The notes under the pieces are model-generated. The model was not told the DNA's origin and made no database searches. It was given only the letters and a program-made list of their open reading frames with translations. From Gnetum montanum (Eukaryota > Streptophyta > Gnetopsida > Gnetales > Gnetaceae): a DNA stretch of 48,575 nucleotides. Positions 33,912-44,458 of this stretch are shown one piece after another. A program made the translations under genes and the position numbers. The stretch lies in NCBI GenBank assembly GCA_015680685.1, contig MNCI01030702.1, forward strand, positions 41,327 through 89,901, read 5' to 3'. Position 1 is the first letter of the stretch. Each line of letters opens with the position of its first letter.

Positions 33912-34417
33912 AATTCATTTGAGAGATGTGTAATCATGAGTATGTGGAAGATGAGAGGATATAGGATGATGGAGTGGATGTGCATAGGTTGTAATAAGGA
34001 TGAGGGGGATGTGCACTCTTGAGTGGCTTAACTCATCCAATCATGCACATCAGAGGAACATGGTAACTTGCTGCTGCAATGAATTACATCTCTGCACAAC
34101 CACCTCCAAGGCTTCATCTTGCAAACACAACTCCGAGAAGATAAGAAAACCACACAACATGAAATGCAAGTGTAAATGCCTGATGTGAAGATGCTACATG
34201 TGCTAGATGCGAAGATGCTATAAATGTGTCAAATGTTGTGCCAGTTGCAAGTGCTCAAGAAGCTAGTGAAAGTGTCAGGGCAATGATGTTGCAAGTCCTC
34301 TAAAGGCCACACTAATGGTAAGTGCTTCAAAATATCAGGAGAATGGTAGGAGGTGATGATGCTATGAGTGCCACCAAGGCTGCATTAATGGCAAGTGCTC
34401 CAAAAGATCAACAACAT
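33912..34417. other. Non-coding part of nested element
   Basis: Lies between the left LTR and the 28-bp motif array. It contains a diverged duplication of about 85 bp (GCAAGTGCT..., 34250-34400). No coding region supported. Confidence 0.4.
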
Positions 34418-34676
34418 GCCAATTTAAAGTCTTGGTAGACTGTGAACATAGTTTAAGGTCCTGACAGACCATGATGTGCTAGTTTATAGTCTTAGCAGAT
34501 TGTTAGATGCTAATTTAATGTCGTAGTAGATAGTGGACGTTGTACTAGTTTAACATCATGACCCAAGGATGAGCTATTGTGCTAGTTTAACGTCATGACC
34601 CAAGGACAAGTTGTTGTGCCAATTTAACGTCATGACCCAAGGACGAGCTATGTCAATTTATAGTCATAGCAGACTG
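34418..34676 (-). repeat. 28-bp motif array after protease, inverted
   Basis: Units such as TAGTTTAACGTCATGACCCA and AATTTATAGTCATAGCAGAC, the reverse complement of the plus-strand motif at 9113-9495. In element sense it follows protease, as there. Confidence 0.8.
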
Positions 34677-35201
34677 GTGCTTACCTTCCTTGTGTAAGGT
34701 ATGATGCTACATGCGTAGTCATGCTATGTGCTTACAACATCAAGTGACAACTATTGTAAATAGAGTTGAAATGCATAAATGAAAGGAAAGCAATGCAAAA
34801 ATGCGATAATTGTAGGCCTTTCTAGGTCATGGGCTAGTTTAAGGCCTTTTCGGGCCATGTGTTTTTGAATTTTTATTTTTTATTTATTTATTTTTAAATG
34901 TATTTTTGATTTTTTTTAAATGAAATGTGTAAGCTAAGTCAATGAATGTGTAAACAAAGTAGAAATGGGTAAACCAAGAAAAATGCATGACCTAAGTGAG
35001 CAGGCAAAATGTAAATGCGTAGACTAGTGCGATGTAAATGAAAGTCAAAAATGCATGGCAAGCAGAGGCAAAGGGTAGGTAGGCACCTAGCAAATTTTTG
35101 GCCAAGGGAAAGTCTTGGTCATGTAGTTGCTTCCTAACCAATTTTGGATTAGGGGGCATGCAAGGCTTAGGATCCTCTGAGAGGTTGTTAGCTTCAACTA
35201 T
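34677..35201 (-). other. Nested element, 3' of protease
   Basis: Tail region after the protease stop in minus sense, with single units of the 28-bp motif near 34830 and a T/A homopolymer-rich stretch 34865-34925. No coding region supported. Confidence 0.4.
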
Positions 35202-35705
35202 TCATTCAGGTGTGTTAGCTTTCGATGCTACATTAGTTGTCATAGGTGTACCACCAAGAAACTCCTCTTTTAAAACTTGCACCATGTCTATGTTGTGAAT
35301 AGTTGGAGAGGAGATGTTATCACTGTGGATGATAACTTGGCCACCTTCATATGGAAGATGGATTTCTTGATGAATGGGAGAGGAGATGACCCATAATTGG
35401 CCTAACCAAGGCCTACCTAGGATCAAGTTGAAGCCTAGCATCTCCTCTATGATAGTGAAATCTACACTAGTGGGGAATTGCTCCCCTGCCACAAAGGCTA
35501 AGTTGATTGTACCTCTGATAGTGATACCTGATCCATTAAAGGATTTTAGATGCACAGTTTTGGTTGGCTTGATTTCATCTACTAGGCCTAGTCTGTTGAT
35601 GATAGAGTACAGGACTACATTTGTTGCTGCACCATCATCGACATGCACTCTATGGATGGTACACTACTCAACACGTATGCTAATGGATAGTGGAGCTATA
35701 GTGAC
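35202..35705 (-). pseudogene. Retropepsin-like protease of the nested element
   Basis: Best-preserved protease of the window: 148 open codons from 35648 to the stop at 35202. It shows HVDDGAATNVV at the active site (D-D-G-A where most retropepsins have D-[ST]-G-A), IRGTINLAFVAGE and LGFNLILGRPWLG, the usual second-half pattern, then the tail HLPYEGGQVIIHSDN. Homology continues upstream of 35648 through a stop (IRVE*CTIHRVHVDD), so the true domain begins near 35705 and the first Met in the frame is not the original start. It is in a different frame from gag. It matches the decayed protease at 8321-8956. Confidence 0.8.
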
Positions 35706-36049
35706 CCCCCTAATTCAGGGTTAACTTTGAATGCACCATCACGGAACACTAGGGATGTTGAACTTAATTCTTGGAGTGTAGGGGGCAACATCATTGCACA
35801 GTGAATGCCTCATCTACAAGGATGTCCTCCATAATAGGAATGGAGGCCAAGATCTAGGCTAATGCTTAGCAGTGAGCAGATGAGATCATGACCAACTTGT
35901 ACAAGCTCAACGTTGTGTTCTTTTACTTGAGCGTTTGTTTCACCTAGGTTAGTGCAGCTACGAATTCCTTGTCATTGGTTGTTGTGTTGGCCTTGATTTC
36001 CTTCATGTGACTTGAGAGACAGATCTCTCATGGAGGGGACTTAGGCTTG

Positions 36050-36480
36050 GTCTACTTAGGGGTATGGGCCCTAGTGTTTGGTTGTTGCTTGTTGATTATA
36101 GCCTTTGCTTCAACCATGGGGGTCACAAGGTACTCACTCGTCCTCTTGCATTGCCATTTGGTAGGCCTACCTGGGTTACTAGTGGGATCAACCCTTGAAG
36201 GAGGAGGGATTGAGATGTTTCCCACTATTCAGCTTCGGGTAGGTGAGGGGTCATCACGTTGTGGCATCCTTATGATAAATGGTGGTTTAGGAGTTGTTGC
36301 AAGGCCAACTTGTTGTGGCACCTTGATGACAAAAGGCTACCTAGTGGTTGTTGTTGTTGCATCTTGCTAGTTTAACATCTTAGCAGATAGTTGGTTTGGG
36401 ACCTTGACAATAAAGGGTATTGTGGATGCTGGAGGTGACACTTTGATAACAAAGGGAGGCCTCTTGTTTGTGGAGGCCAA
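36050..36480 (-). pseudogene. Gag-protease linker of the nested element
   Basis: Corresponds in minus sense to 7196-7976: the Pro-rich linker appears once or with small internal repeats (GGCACCTTGATGACAAAAGG, and related phrases at 36260, 36320, 36400 and 36440). An open plus-strand frame at 36047-36370 is the antisense of this and not a gene. Confidence 0.5.
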
Positions 36481-36522
36481 GTGGATCCTTGCCTTGCTAG
36501 GAGGCACATGGATCACAAAAGG

Positions 36523-37480
36523 CTATTGCACAAGCTTAGATTTTCCACCTATGCTAATGGAATTTATGACATAGGAGGCATCGTCTATGTTGGATTGACT
36601 CATCGTGTTGATCACCAATTGGCCCAATTCTATAATTCTTTGCAGGTCATCTTGCAAAGCACGACAATTTTTTATACTATGACCAGCTAATTGGTGGTAA
36701 TGACAGTATTGGTCCAATTTAAAATGTTGTCGGACTAGGGGATTGTTTGGTACCGCTAATGTGGGGTTCCTTAGTAGTTCGCAGTACCTATCATGTTTTT
36801 GGCAAGTAATCACTGATACGTGTTTGTGTTGGATTTTCTTAGCTTTCAAGAGTTGCTCTAGTAGTTCAAAGGATTCCATTGGTAGTCATATCCCTGCACT
36901 GAAAGTTAGGCCTTGGGGTAGCCCTTATCGATGTAGGTGAGTTGGTGCTAGAGTTGGTGGTTTTGTCAGCTGAGGTCTTGGGCTGCTTAGCTGTTGGGCC
37001 CTAGTTGGTTGCTTTTGTGGTTGTGGCCACTATTTCCACTATTGTATTTTGCTTGCGAGAATGTTGGTTTCCATAGGCCATGTAGGCTAGGTCATTACTA
37101 GCTTGCATTGCTTCCTCTATGCCTTTTGTTTGGGCAAAGGCTTGGCTAAGAGACTTCGGGGCTAGATAATACAGCTTGGACCTGATGAAATCATTCACTG
37201 CACCCTTGAAGATGGCTAGTAGGTATGTCTCTACTAGGGGTTCATGCATTTCACTTAATGCAGCATTCCAACGTTGGAGGAATTTTGGCACGAGCTCTAG
37301 AGGCCCCTACTTAACCTGCATGAGTTGGTTGAGGGTTGCTTCAGGCTTTAGGTTGTACCTTAAGCGTGTCACAAACTGGCTTATGAGGTCCTCCAAAGAG
37401 GCGATTAGGGCCTTGGGTAGCATGTGATAGCAACCTAAGGCCTTCCCAGTGAGTGACATGGGAAACATGCAAATGATGGC
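36523..37480 (-). pseudogene. Gag of the nested element (capsid and zinc knuckle)
   Basis: Structural protein of the nested element. The capsid core reads from about 37480 (LEDLISQFV) through FLQRWNAALSEMHEPLVETY and AIFKGAVNDFIRSKLYYLAP (37291-37001). A frame change and a spacer follow. The second open part (36879-36523) carries DQYCHYHQLAGHSIKNCRAL, a C-x2-H-x4-G-H-x4-C knuckle of the Tat type, then LQRIIELGQLV. It is clearly the same family as 6108-7211, where the knuckle cysteines are lost. Stops and at least one frame shift make it non-functional, but it is the least decayed gag in the window. Confidence 0.8.
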
Positions 37481-37811
37481 ATGTGGCCAGGCTTGAAGAA
37501 GTAGGCACTCAGATCAAAATGTGACCAAGTGTGCATTGGGGTCCCCTTCACCATTGTACTTAGTGAATTAAGATAGCTGGATCCTAGTTGGAAGAGTTAG
37601 GGATGGTACCATAGGACTTATGGGGTCGTCTCCATAGAAGTCCACCACCTTGATGGTGTTGGAGGAGGCAGCCTTGAGTTAGTTGATCTCCTCCATCAAG
37701 CTTTGGATTAACTAGAATGCTTGATCCAACCTTGGGGATGTGCCAACTAGTTGCATTGGCTAGGCTTGTGTTCATTGCACAGCATAGGGTCGAATTGTTG
37801 GTTGCATAGTT

Positions 37812-37930
37812 TGCCAATTTAATTTCATAGCAAATGATTGTTTCCAGTTTAATGTCATAGCAGATGAGTGTTGTCAGTTTAATGTCATAACAGACGGGTG
37901 TTGCCAATTTAACATCATAATGGATGGTTG
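37812..37930 (-). repeat. 28-bp motif array upstream of gag, inverted
   Basis: Four units of about 33 bp (CAGTTTAATGTCATAGCAGA) in the leader of the nested element. This is the only place where the motif precedes gag. Confidence 0.8.
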
Positions 37931-38503
37931 TTGATGTGTTGGTTGAGAAATGGATGCGGTGATCGAAGTAGACCACACATGAGTGGATCAGATGGACACC
38001 ACAGATGCCAATGAGACAAGCAGGACTTAGGAAGTTTGAGTTTTTTAGGGTTGGGAGGTGGCCCCTACATGAGCATAGTGTTGGACAAATGCATTAGTTG
38101 CTTGCAAGAAAGGCTAAATTACCATGGTCAACATCTCAGAGAGGATGGGTGGACCAAACCAAGGAGGGCCTATACTAGGAAGTGGTCATTGCAAGATGAT
38201 GTAGAGGGGGCTCTCACACTCAGAGTGAGCCTTGAACGCATCTTCTTCCTTCTGTGAGGCTTCCTCGTAGTTTGTCCTTCCTTATGTGAGGCTTCCTCGA
38301 TGTTCTATAGGGCTGCAATGGGGCTACAGTGTAGCGTGCAGTGTAGCTGTGCTTCTCTATTGGTGTAGTGTGCTTTGGGTCTTGTTCACCCATGGAGCTA
38401 AGTGTCAAGATGCCAAAGTGCCAAATGCCAAATGGAAGTTCCAACTGCCTTGCTGGTAAAAAATGGTAGCCAACCCCCTCTAAAACACTAGGGCGTAGGG
38501 GTA

Positions 38504-38511
38504 CTTATAAG
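38504..38511 (-). promoter_or_regulatory. TATA box of nested element, 5' LTR
   Basis: CTTATAAG in minus-sense context CTAACCCTAGCCTTATAAG, directly downstream of the 36-bp array. Confidence 0.55.
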
Positions 38512-38679
38512 GCTAGGGTTAGCCCAAAATGTGGATCAAGTGCCACGTGGCAATGCGGTGGGTAGGACCACGTTGTCCGCTACACTCATCCTATGTTATG
38601 CATAGGACACAGGATGTTATCTACAACACTCATTCCATGTTATACACAAGACATGGGACGTTGTCTGCACAACTAGACA

Positions 38680-39235
38680 GGTGTGCTACACTGCACAGCT
38701 TAGCATGTATGTTGCACTATGCTACATTGCATAGCTTGACAAGTGTGCCACGCTGCGCTACACTACACAGCTTGAAAGGTGTGCCATGCTGCACTACACT
38801 ACATAGCTTGACCTGTGTGCTACGCTATGCTATACTACATAGCTTGATAGGTGTGCTACGCTGCACAGCTTGATAGGTGTGGTACATTGTGCTAGGCTGC
38901 ATAGCTTGACAATTATGCTACGCTATGCTACACTGCATAGCTTGACAAGTGTGGTACGTTGTGCTACATTGCATAGCTTGAAAATTGTGCTACACTATGC
39001 TACGCTACACAACTTGACAGGTGTGGTACGCTGTGCTACACTGCATAGCTTGACAATTGTGCTACACTATGCTATGCTGCATAGGGTGACAAGTGTGGTA
39101 TGCTGTGCTACATGGCATAGCTTAACAATTGTGCTATGTTGTGCTATGCTACACAGCTTGATAGGTATGCTATGTTGTGCTATGCTGCACAACTTGATAG
39201 GTGTGCTACATTGTCTACGCTGCACAGATTTACAT
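38680..39235. repeat. 36-bp minisatellite, right array
   Basis: Same units as 33450-33905 (GCATAGCTTGACAA, TGTGGTACGCTGTGCTAC). Because 36 is a multiple of three, long plus-strand frames such as 38870-39247 stay open with a 12-residue period. These are not considered genes. Confidence 0.9.
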
Positions 39236-39407
39236 AAAAATCTGTAGAAAGTGCCATCTTTCTAACACTTCGAAAAATTTTGCAAATCTAATAGTTTGGA
39301 GTTGACTACACTCAACACTTGGAAAAATATGGGCAAAGTGCCACCATTTTGACACTTAGCCAAATTTGCAGTCGAGATGCCAAGACCCAAAATTTTGTGG
39401 TGTTTCA

Positions 39408-39412
39408 CCTTG
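39408..39412 (+). repeat. Target-site duplication CCTTG, right
   Basis: CCTTG directly after the CA end of the nested element; partner of 32540-32544. Confidence 0.85.
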
Positions 39413-39705
39413 TAAAGATGTTCAACATTGAACAGAAGACATTTGCAGCCTAGTTTGTCAACACAAAGAAAATGTTTCCTTCAATTTCATGCCTGTGAAA
39501 GATTCCTACACTAGCCCATATAGGTGAAGTAACCTAGACCATATATGATCCACAAAGTAAAGAGGATAAGATGAAAGCACTCTTAGATGTTTTTAGACTT
39601 CTAGCTAAACCAACAACAATAGCAGGGCATCCTCCACCACTAGCAACACCAAAATGATATGGACCATCCAAATCATAGGAGCCTCCAACTATAAGCACAA
39701 TCTAA
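39413..39705 (+). pseudogene. ORFx second copy, right part
   Basis: Continues ORFx after the nested insertion: KMFNIEQKTFAA, then HIGEVT*TIYDPQSKEDK matches FNIECK...HIGNVVWTVNDPQS of the first copy (29370-29515). With one CCTTG removed the frame joins the left part without gain or loss, as expected for a clean insertion. A Pro-rich tail (GHPPPLATPK) ends near 39705. Stops are present. Confidence 0.7.
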
Positions 39706-39789
39706 GAATTCATCATGTCTCAATCAATTTAATAGGAACCTACTAAAATTTTATCTAAGTGTTTAATTTTGTTGTATAGTTTTTATTTA

Positions 39790-40410
39790 AGTGCATATGT
39801 ACCTAGAACATTTGCATGGATGATAATAAAATCAAGATTTTCTCCATCCATTGTAGCACTTAGATTAGCATAATTCTACTTTTTAGCACTTTACTTTACA
39901 TGCAATTTATATTCCTATTCTTAAGTAATTAAACTTATTATTCATAATTACTTGATTACGATCACTGCAAGTATAACATGTTAACGCTTGGTAATCCCAG
40001 AAATGGATACTCGATGCATCTAGTAGTATACACTTTGTAACCTAATAATGTTAATATAGGTTCAAGATGTGTATGGCAAGTGGGAACATATACTTTGCAT
40101 TAGGATAACTAGTTAATAAAGTAGTTGATTCGTTAATTAATTCAATTATTAAATCTTCATTCAATCATCTAGTAAAATAGGAGAAAAATAATAAAAAATA
40201 TAAAAATAAATATCTTATGTCTCAACAACACTTAACCATACACATAGATAAACACAAGTGTGAATTAGGAAGACAATGACTTACAACAGCATAATCCACA
40301 ATCTAGGAATATTAGTAACTTAAGTAAATAATTCTACAAAACTTGAGCGAATCACATGTGCATGCTTGTGATTTATGTGGTTGGGTGTAGGGACTACTCA
40401 TTGCTCATCA
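39790..40410 (+). mobile_element. Family A LTR 4, right part only
   Basis: Homologous to the downstream two thirds of LTR 3: TGTACCTAGAACATTTGCATGG, GCTTGGTAATCCCAG, TTCAAGATGTGTATGG, and the end GTTGGGTGTAGGGACTACTC..TTGCTCATCA with CTCATCA at 40404-40410. The upstream part with palindromes and TATA is missing. It closes the third family A copy as its 3' LTR; beyond it retroelement similarity stops. Confidence 0.75.
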
Positions 40411-41825
40411 CAAAGTGTGTGTCATGTTGATTATTGAGAATGTTATTAGTGCAAATCACTTATAATAATCCAATGTTAATAGTGAGGTTATAGCGAGATA
40501 TTTCATATTATTTTGGTAGTGAAAGTATATAAATACTTATTCTTCATATATTTATGAATTAAATATAAAGGATTTAGATTTTTAAAACTTCTATGACAAA
40601 ATAAATATAAACTTTTGTGGTATATAAAAAATCTCCATGGATCATTTGATTTACAATATTACTAATGACTAATGTAATGATGAAGTTGGCTAATTTATCT
40701 TCATTTCATACATTTGATGGCAAGGATTTTTCATGATACCTTAACAAGCTATAATGTAGGTTCTTTTCACAAAAAAAAAAAAGGTAAATGTCCATTGTAA
40801 GGAGTTAACTTTCTAAAAGTTATACTTTGAACATTACATTTGATAATGTTATAACCCAATTCCATATGAATTCATCTTTCATTGCTTAATCAAAAGGATT
40901 TTCATCAAATTGACTTTCCCTTTGTTGAGGCTTGTTTCAATGCCATGTAAACTTCTACACAACTTGATTATTTCGTAATGTTAGAGATGTTACAAAGCCA
41001 ATTGCTAAACGTGTTAAAAATGTGTACAAAGAAAAAGTTAGAAGCTAAAAGCTCATCTTCTATAATAAGTAAATAAATTGTACATTAAATCATAATAAAT
41101 TCATAAAATTAATAAATATTTAAACCATTGCACTATTTTTAAATAGGTCATGTCAATTCATTAAACAAACAAAAACATAATTAGTTATGTAGCCATGATA
41201 AACCATTTTTATAATTATAAAATTAAGAACAATGCATAACAAAAGGGATAAAACAATATATTATTAATATACTAAAATGTAAAAAAAAAACTAAGTTATG
41301 TGTTCAAGAATATGAAGAAAATATAATGTGAAATAAAAACTATAAAAGGTTGCTTCAAAGCATGGTTTGAAAAAGAAACATCAATACTATGACCTATGTC
41401 TTGGCTTTAAACTTGAGGATTAAAGTTTTTTGTTCACATTATTACATATATGAAAATTTGTAGCACTAGGCAAAATTACTTTTGTTTGCACCTCCTCCAT
41501 TACTACTTGAGAGTATATTTAAATATATATTAATGTCATTTAACATATCGTATCTCACAATTCCTCATTTGCATAGTTTAAAAGGAATCTATAGAAATGA
41601 ATATAGAATTCATTAAAATGCACTAAATATAGAAAACTCTAAACACCACATATTTTACATGGGTAATTATTAGTAATATATTCAATAGTAAATCCTCTTG
41701 TCTATTATGTAGGTGGTCATGGATTTTAATTCCATCATGCACGCATAACCTAACCACTCTCAAAAAAATAATACAATAGAAAGAAGCATGGGAACCATTG
41801 CAGTGAAATTTGTCATTTCACATGC

Positions 41826-41958
41826 CAACTCATACATCATAGGAAGATCTACTTGACAAGTAACCACAAATTTTCTAACAACCTACACATAACAACCCAT
41901 ACATGCTAGGGAGATCTAATTGATAAGTGATCACAAATGGTCTAACAACCTACACACA
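41826..41958 (+). repeat. 67-bp tandem duplication
   Basis: Two copies, 41826 and 41893, share CATACAT, GGAGATCTA, TTGA(C/T)AAGT and TCTAACAACCTACACA. Confidence 0.85.
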
Positions 41959-43190
41959 GATTGGATCAACAAATTAAAATCAAGATCACATTATTCTAAC
42001 TAAACAAAAATTTACGAGTTGTATGTTCTAAAATCCTAAAAATATATCTTGATATAAATAATATAGAAATGAGATGAAAATGATTTTAATTTGAATGACC
42101 AAAATAATTTTAGAAAATAATGTAGCTCAATGATAAATTATGAAACAATTTCTAACATTGATGGTAAGAAAAACATAGGAAATGTAAGAAAGAAATAAGA
42201 TTACTAAAAAATGAAAATATGAAGAAGATATAGATAAAGGATTAGATGCTTTATTAATTAATTGGTAAAATAAATTATGGAATGTAGACAAGAAGAAAAA
42301 AAGATTAAACAAGAGAATAGGAAATTTCCACAAAGGGGGAATACACAATTTTGCACAGGAAACTAGAGAACCAGTGAAGAGAGTATCATATCTACTAAAT
42401 TTAGAGAAAAGAATGTACTCCATGATGAATAAAGTTGTGATAGGAAGGGAAGCTAAGATGTAACAAGACTAGGATGAGGAAAGACTAAGGTTGCAAGATC
42501 CTCACGCTTTTGCAACACCTCCACTATATGTCCTTCCAAATATCTCAGTTCAATTGTAGGGGATGGAATTGGAGCCATAAATAATTGGATAGCTTTGCTA
42601 TAACTGAAAATGATTTTTGGAAAAGAAATATTGAAAATGAAATATCTACTGCAAAGATCTCAAGAGCTTCAATTACCAAAAAATGTAAATGAAGGATATA
42701 TGGCTTATATTTATAGACCAAGAATGTGCCTCAAATTTGTGATAACCAAATTGTCTATGAAAATAACCTTGACATTAATTTGAAAGTTGATTTGATATTT
42801 AAACAAAACTAATACTAGGTGTTGCTTTTAATATCTTCTTCTATCTTTAGTTTTTCTTTATCTTTCTTTATCTTAGCCTTTACAATAGCTTTTATTCATG
42901 CCTTTAAACTCTTAAAATTATTCAAATTAAAATAGCATCCCTTTGTTGTATGTCTCATTTGATTGCATATAAACATCTACAATGAACTTTATTTTACCTT
43001 CCTCTAACTCATATTCTCATAAATCACTATAATTCTAAATTTACTTATCTTTATTTTTGTTAAGATCCTTGTTCATTATGCTCATGGCTTTATTCATGTA
43101 ATATCAGAGGTGACAACTAGAAAAAGATCATTTTTTATTTTCTATAACTTTTTCCTAGTTAAAAATTTGACCAAAAATTTAATCACAACT

Positions 43191-43222
43191 AATACCATGA
43201 GTGGTGGTTCACTCATGGTATT
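43191..43222. repeat. Perfect 13-bp inverted repeat, 6-bp loop
   Basis: Arms AATACCATGAGTG (43191-43203) and CACTCATGGTATT (43210-43222) around GTGGTT. No T-run follows, so a terminator is not implied. Confidence 0.9.
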
Positions 43223-44458
43223 GTAAACCACAAGTCATGACCAAGTCATGGTGTGTCCTAGAGACAAGAATAAGCACCACACATCATGGAGTACCCATTG
43301 GATGGAGACCATATGGTGCAATTGTTAATGTAGAATTACAACCCTAGTCAAAAAATAGTTTGGTTACTCATTTTAGGTGGTTATTAGTCTCTAGTTCCAC
43401 CAAGGCATGAATACCTCCAAATAGATTTTGCTTGTTTTAATTAAGCTGATTATGGCTAAATCTATATTTACTTTTTGAATGTTTTAAGTATTATCTTTGT
43501 TTGTAAATGATAAAAGGCTTCCTCTTTTAACTATCTCTCAATTCTAGTTATCTATTCTAAGTGGCCTTCTAGTTGTTGAGTTCTAAATCTTAGATAGCTA
43601 CAACAGTAAATAAATGATTTTATGAGACTTATCATTCAATAAATTTGAGCTATTCACTAACATATTTTCTAAAATCTATAATTTTCAAAAGTAACGCTAT
43701 CCAAAGCTAAAATTTGAGATTACAAATTATTTATAAAGCTCAAACTTATACCAAGAACGACCCTAATTTTACATTAAGCACATTCAAAATTGACACCTAG
43801 AAAAGTTATTCCCTTCGATGAGAATAACAAAAATAAGCTAAACCTTGCCATTTCAAGAAAATAGCTTATTTTAAAATTTTTTATCTACTAATGCATAACT
43901 ATGGGTAAATATAGCTAAACAAGAAAAAATCTAACTTATAAAATGAGAAATTGAGAGAAAATCCAAAAGAGAAAAGTACAACCTATTTCAAAATGCCATT
44001 AAAAATAGTCTTTATAATTTTTTTTCAAAAAATGCCTTGCCCACCCCTCACCACCACCACCACCCCGCCTCTTGGGGGACCCCCAACCTCATCTTCCCAA
44101 GTTTGCTCAAATATTTATATAGCAACTTTTGGTAGTTACAACAGTTATAAAATTGTAACTTAATTAATTTCACATTTTCTTGTTAAAGTTATAGACATTT
44201 CAATAGCTATTTAACTACTTGATAAGATTTCTTAATTTTCTAAATTTGAAGTCCTTCTATTAGTAGTTTCTTAGATATTCTTCCATGATTGATCAAAGTC
44301 CTAATTATTTGATTCATTGTATCTAGCTCTATGTTTTCAAGCTTCTTAATGATCTCCTCTACCCCTACTTCACTAGTTTCTAATTCAACTAATAAATTAG
44401 TTAGCACATTGAATGTTGCTCGTATGGTTAAACAAATTTTTTCTAGCTCTAACTTCTT

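Larger units (their letters stand above)
32545..39407 (-). mobile_element. Nested Tat-like gag-protease element, 6863 bp, minus strand
   Basis: A complete insertion bounded by TG...CA (TGTGATGTC at 32545, GTGTTTCA at 39407) and a 5-bp target duplication. Read on the minus strand it starts TGAAACACCACAAAATTTTG, then LTR with 36-bp array and TATA, 28-bp motif array, gag, zinc knuckle, linker, protease, 28-bp motif array, and a second LTR. Reverse transcriptase, RNase H and integrase are absent, so it could only have moved using enzymes from a full family B element. The two LTRs are each missing a different end, so they are not simple intact copies. It splits ORFx of a family A copy. Confidence 0.85.
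38298..39407 (-). repeat. 5' LTR of nested element (minus sense), missing its inner end
   Basis: Starts in minus sense at 39407 with TGAAACACC, then about 170 bp, the 36-bp array (39235-38680), the TATA box at 38511-38504, and the block shared with 33077-33345. Similarity stops at 38298 (GTTCTATAGGG), where the other LTR has another 530 bp. The next bases contain a direct repeat GTGAGGCTTCCTCG twice (38256-38297). Confidence 0.65.
40411..44458. other. AT-rich region without recognised genes
   Basis: About 4 kb of AT-rich sequence with no conserved coding signal. It holds a 67-bp tandem duplication (41826-41958), a perfect hairpin (43191-43222), A- and T-runs, and a CACCACCACC stretch near 44050. 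An open minus frame at 42127-42423 is Leu/Phe/Ser-rich and looks like chance. It is either non-repetitive intergenic DNA or a transposon family too old to see. Confidence 0.5.

Noticed and set aside
33301-39247. Cys/Tyr/Leu-rich repeat proteins on the plus strand
   Set aside because: A 36-bp minisatellite keeps frames open by length alone. The sequence is LTR DNA of a minus-strand element and has no start context.
42127-42423. 98-codon minus-strand frame with Phe/Leu-rich segments
   Set aside because: AT-rich composition and random-looking content; no motif and no flanking coding signal.
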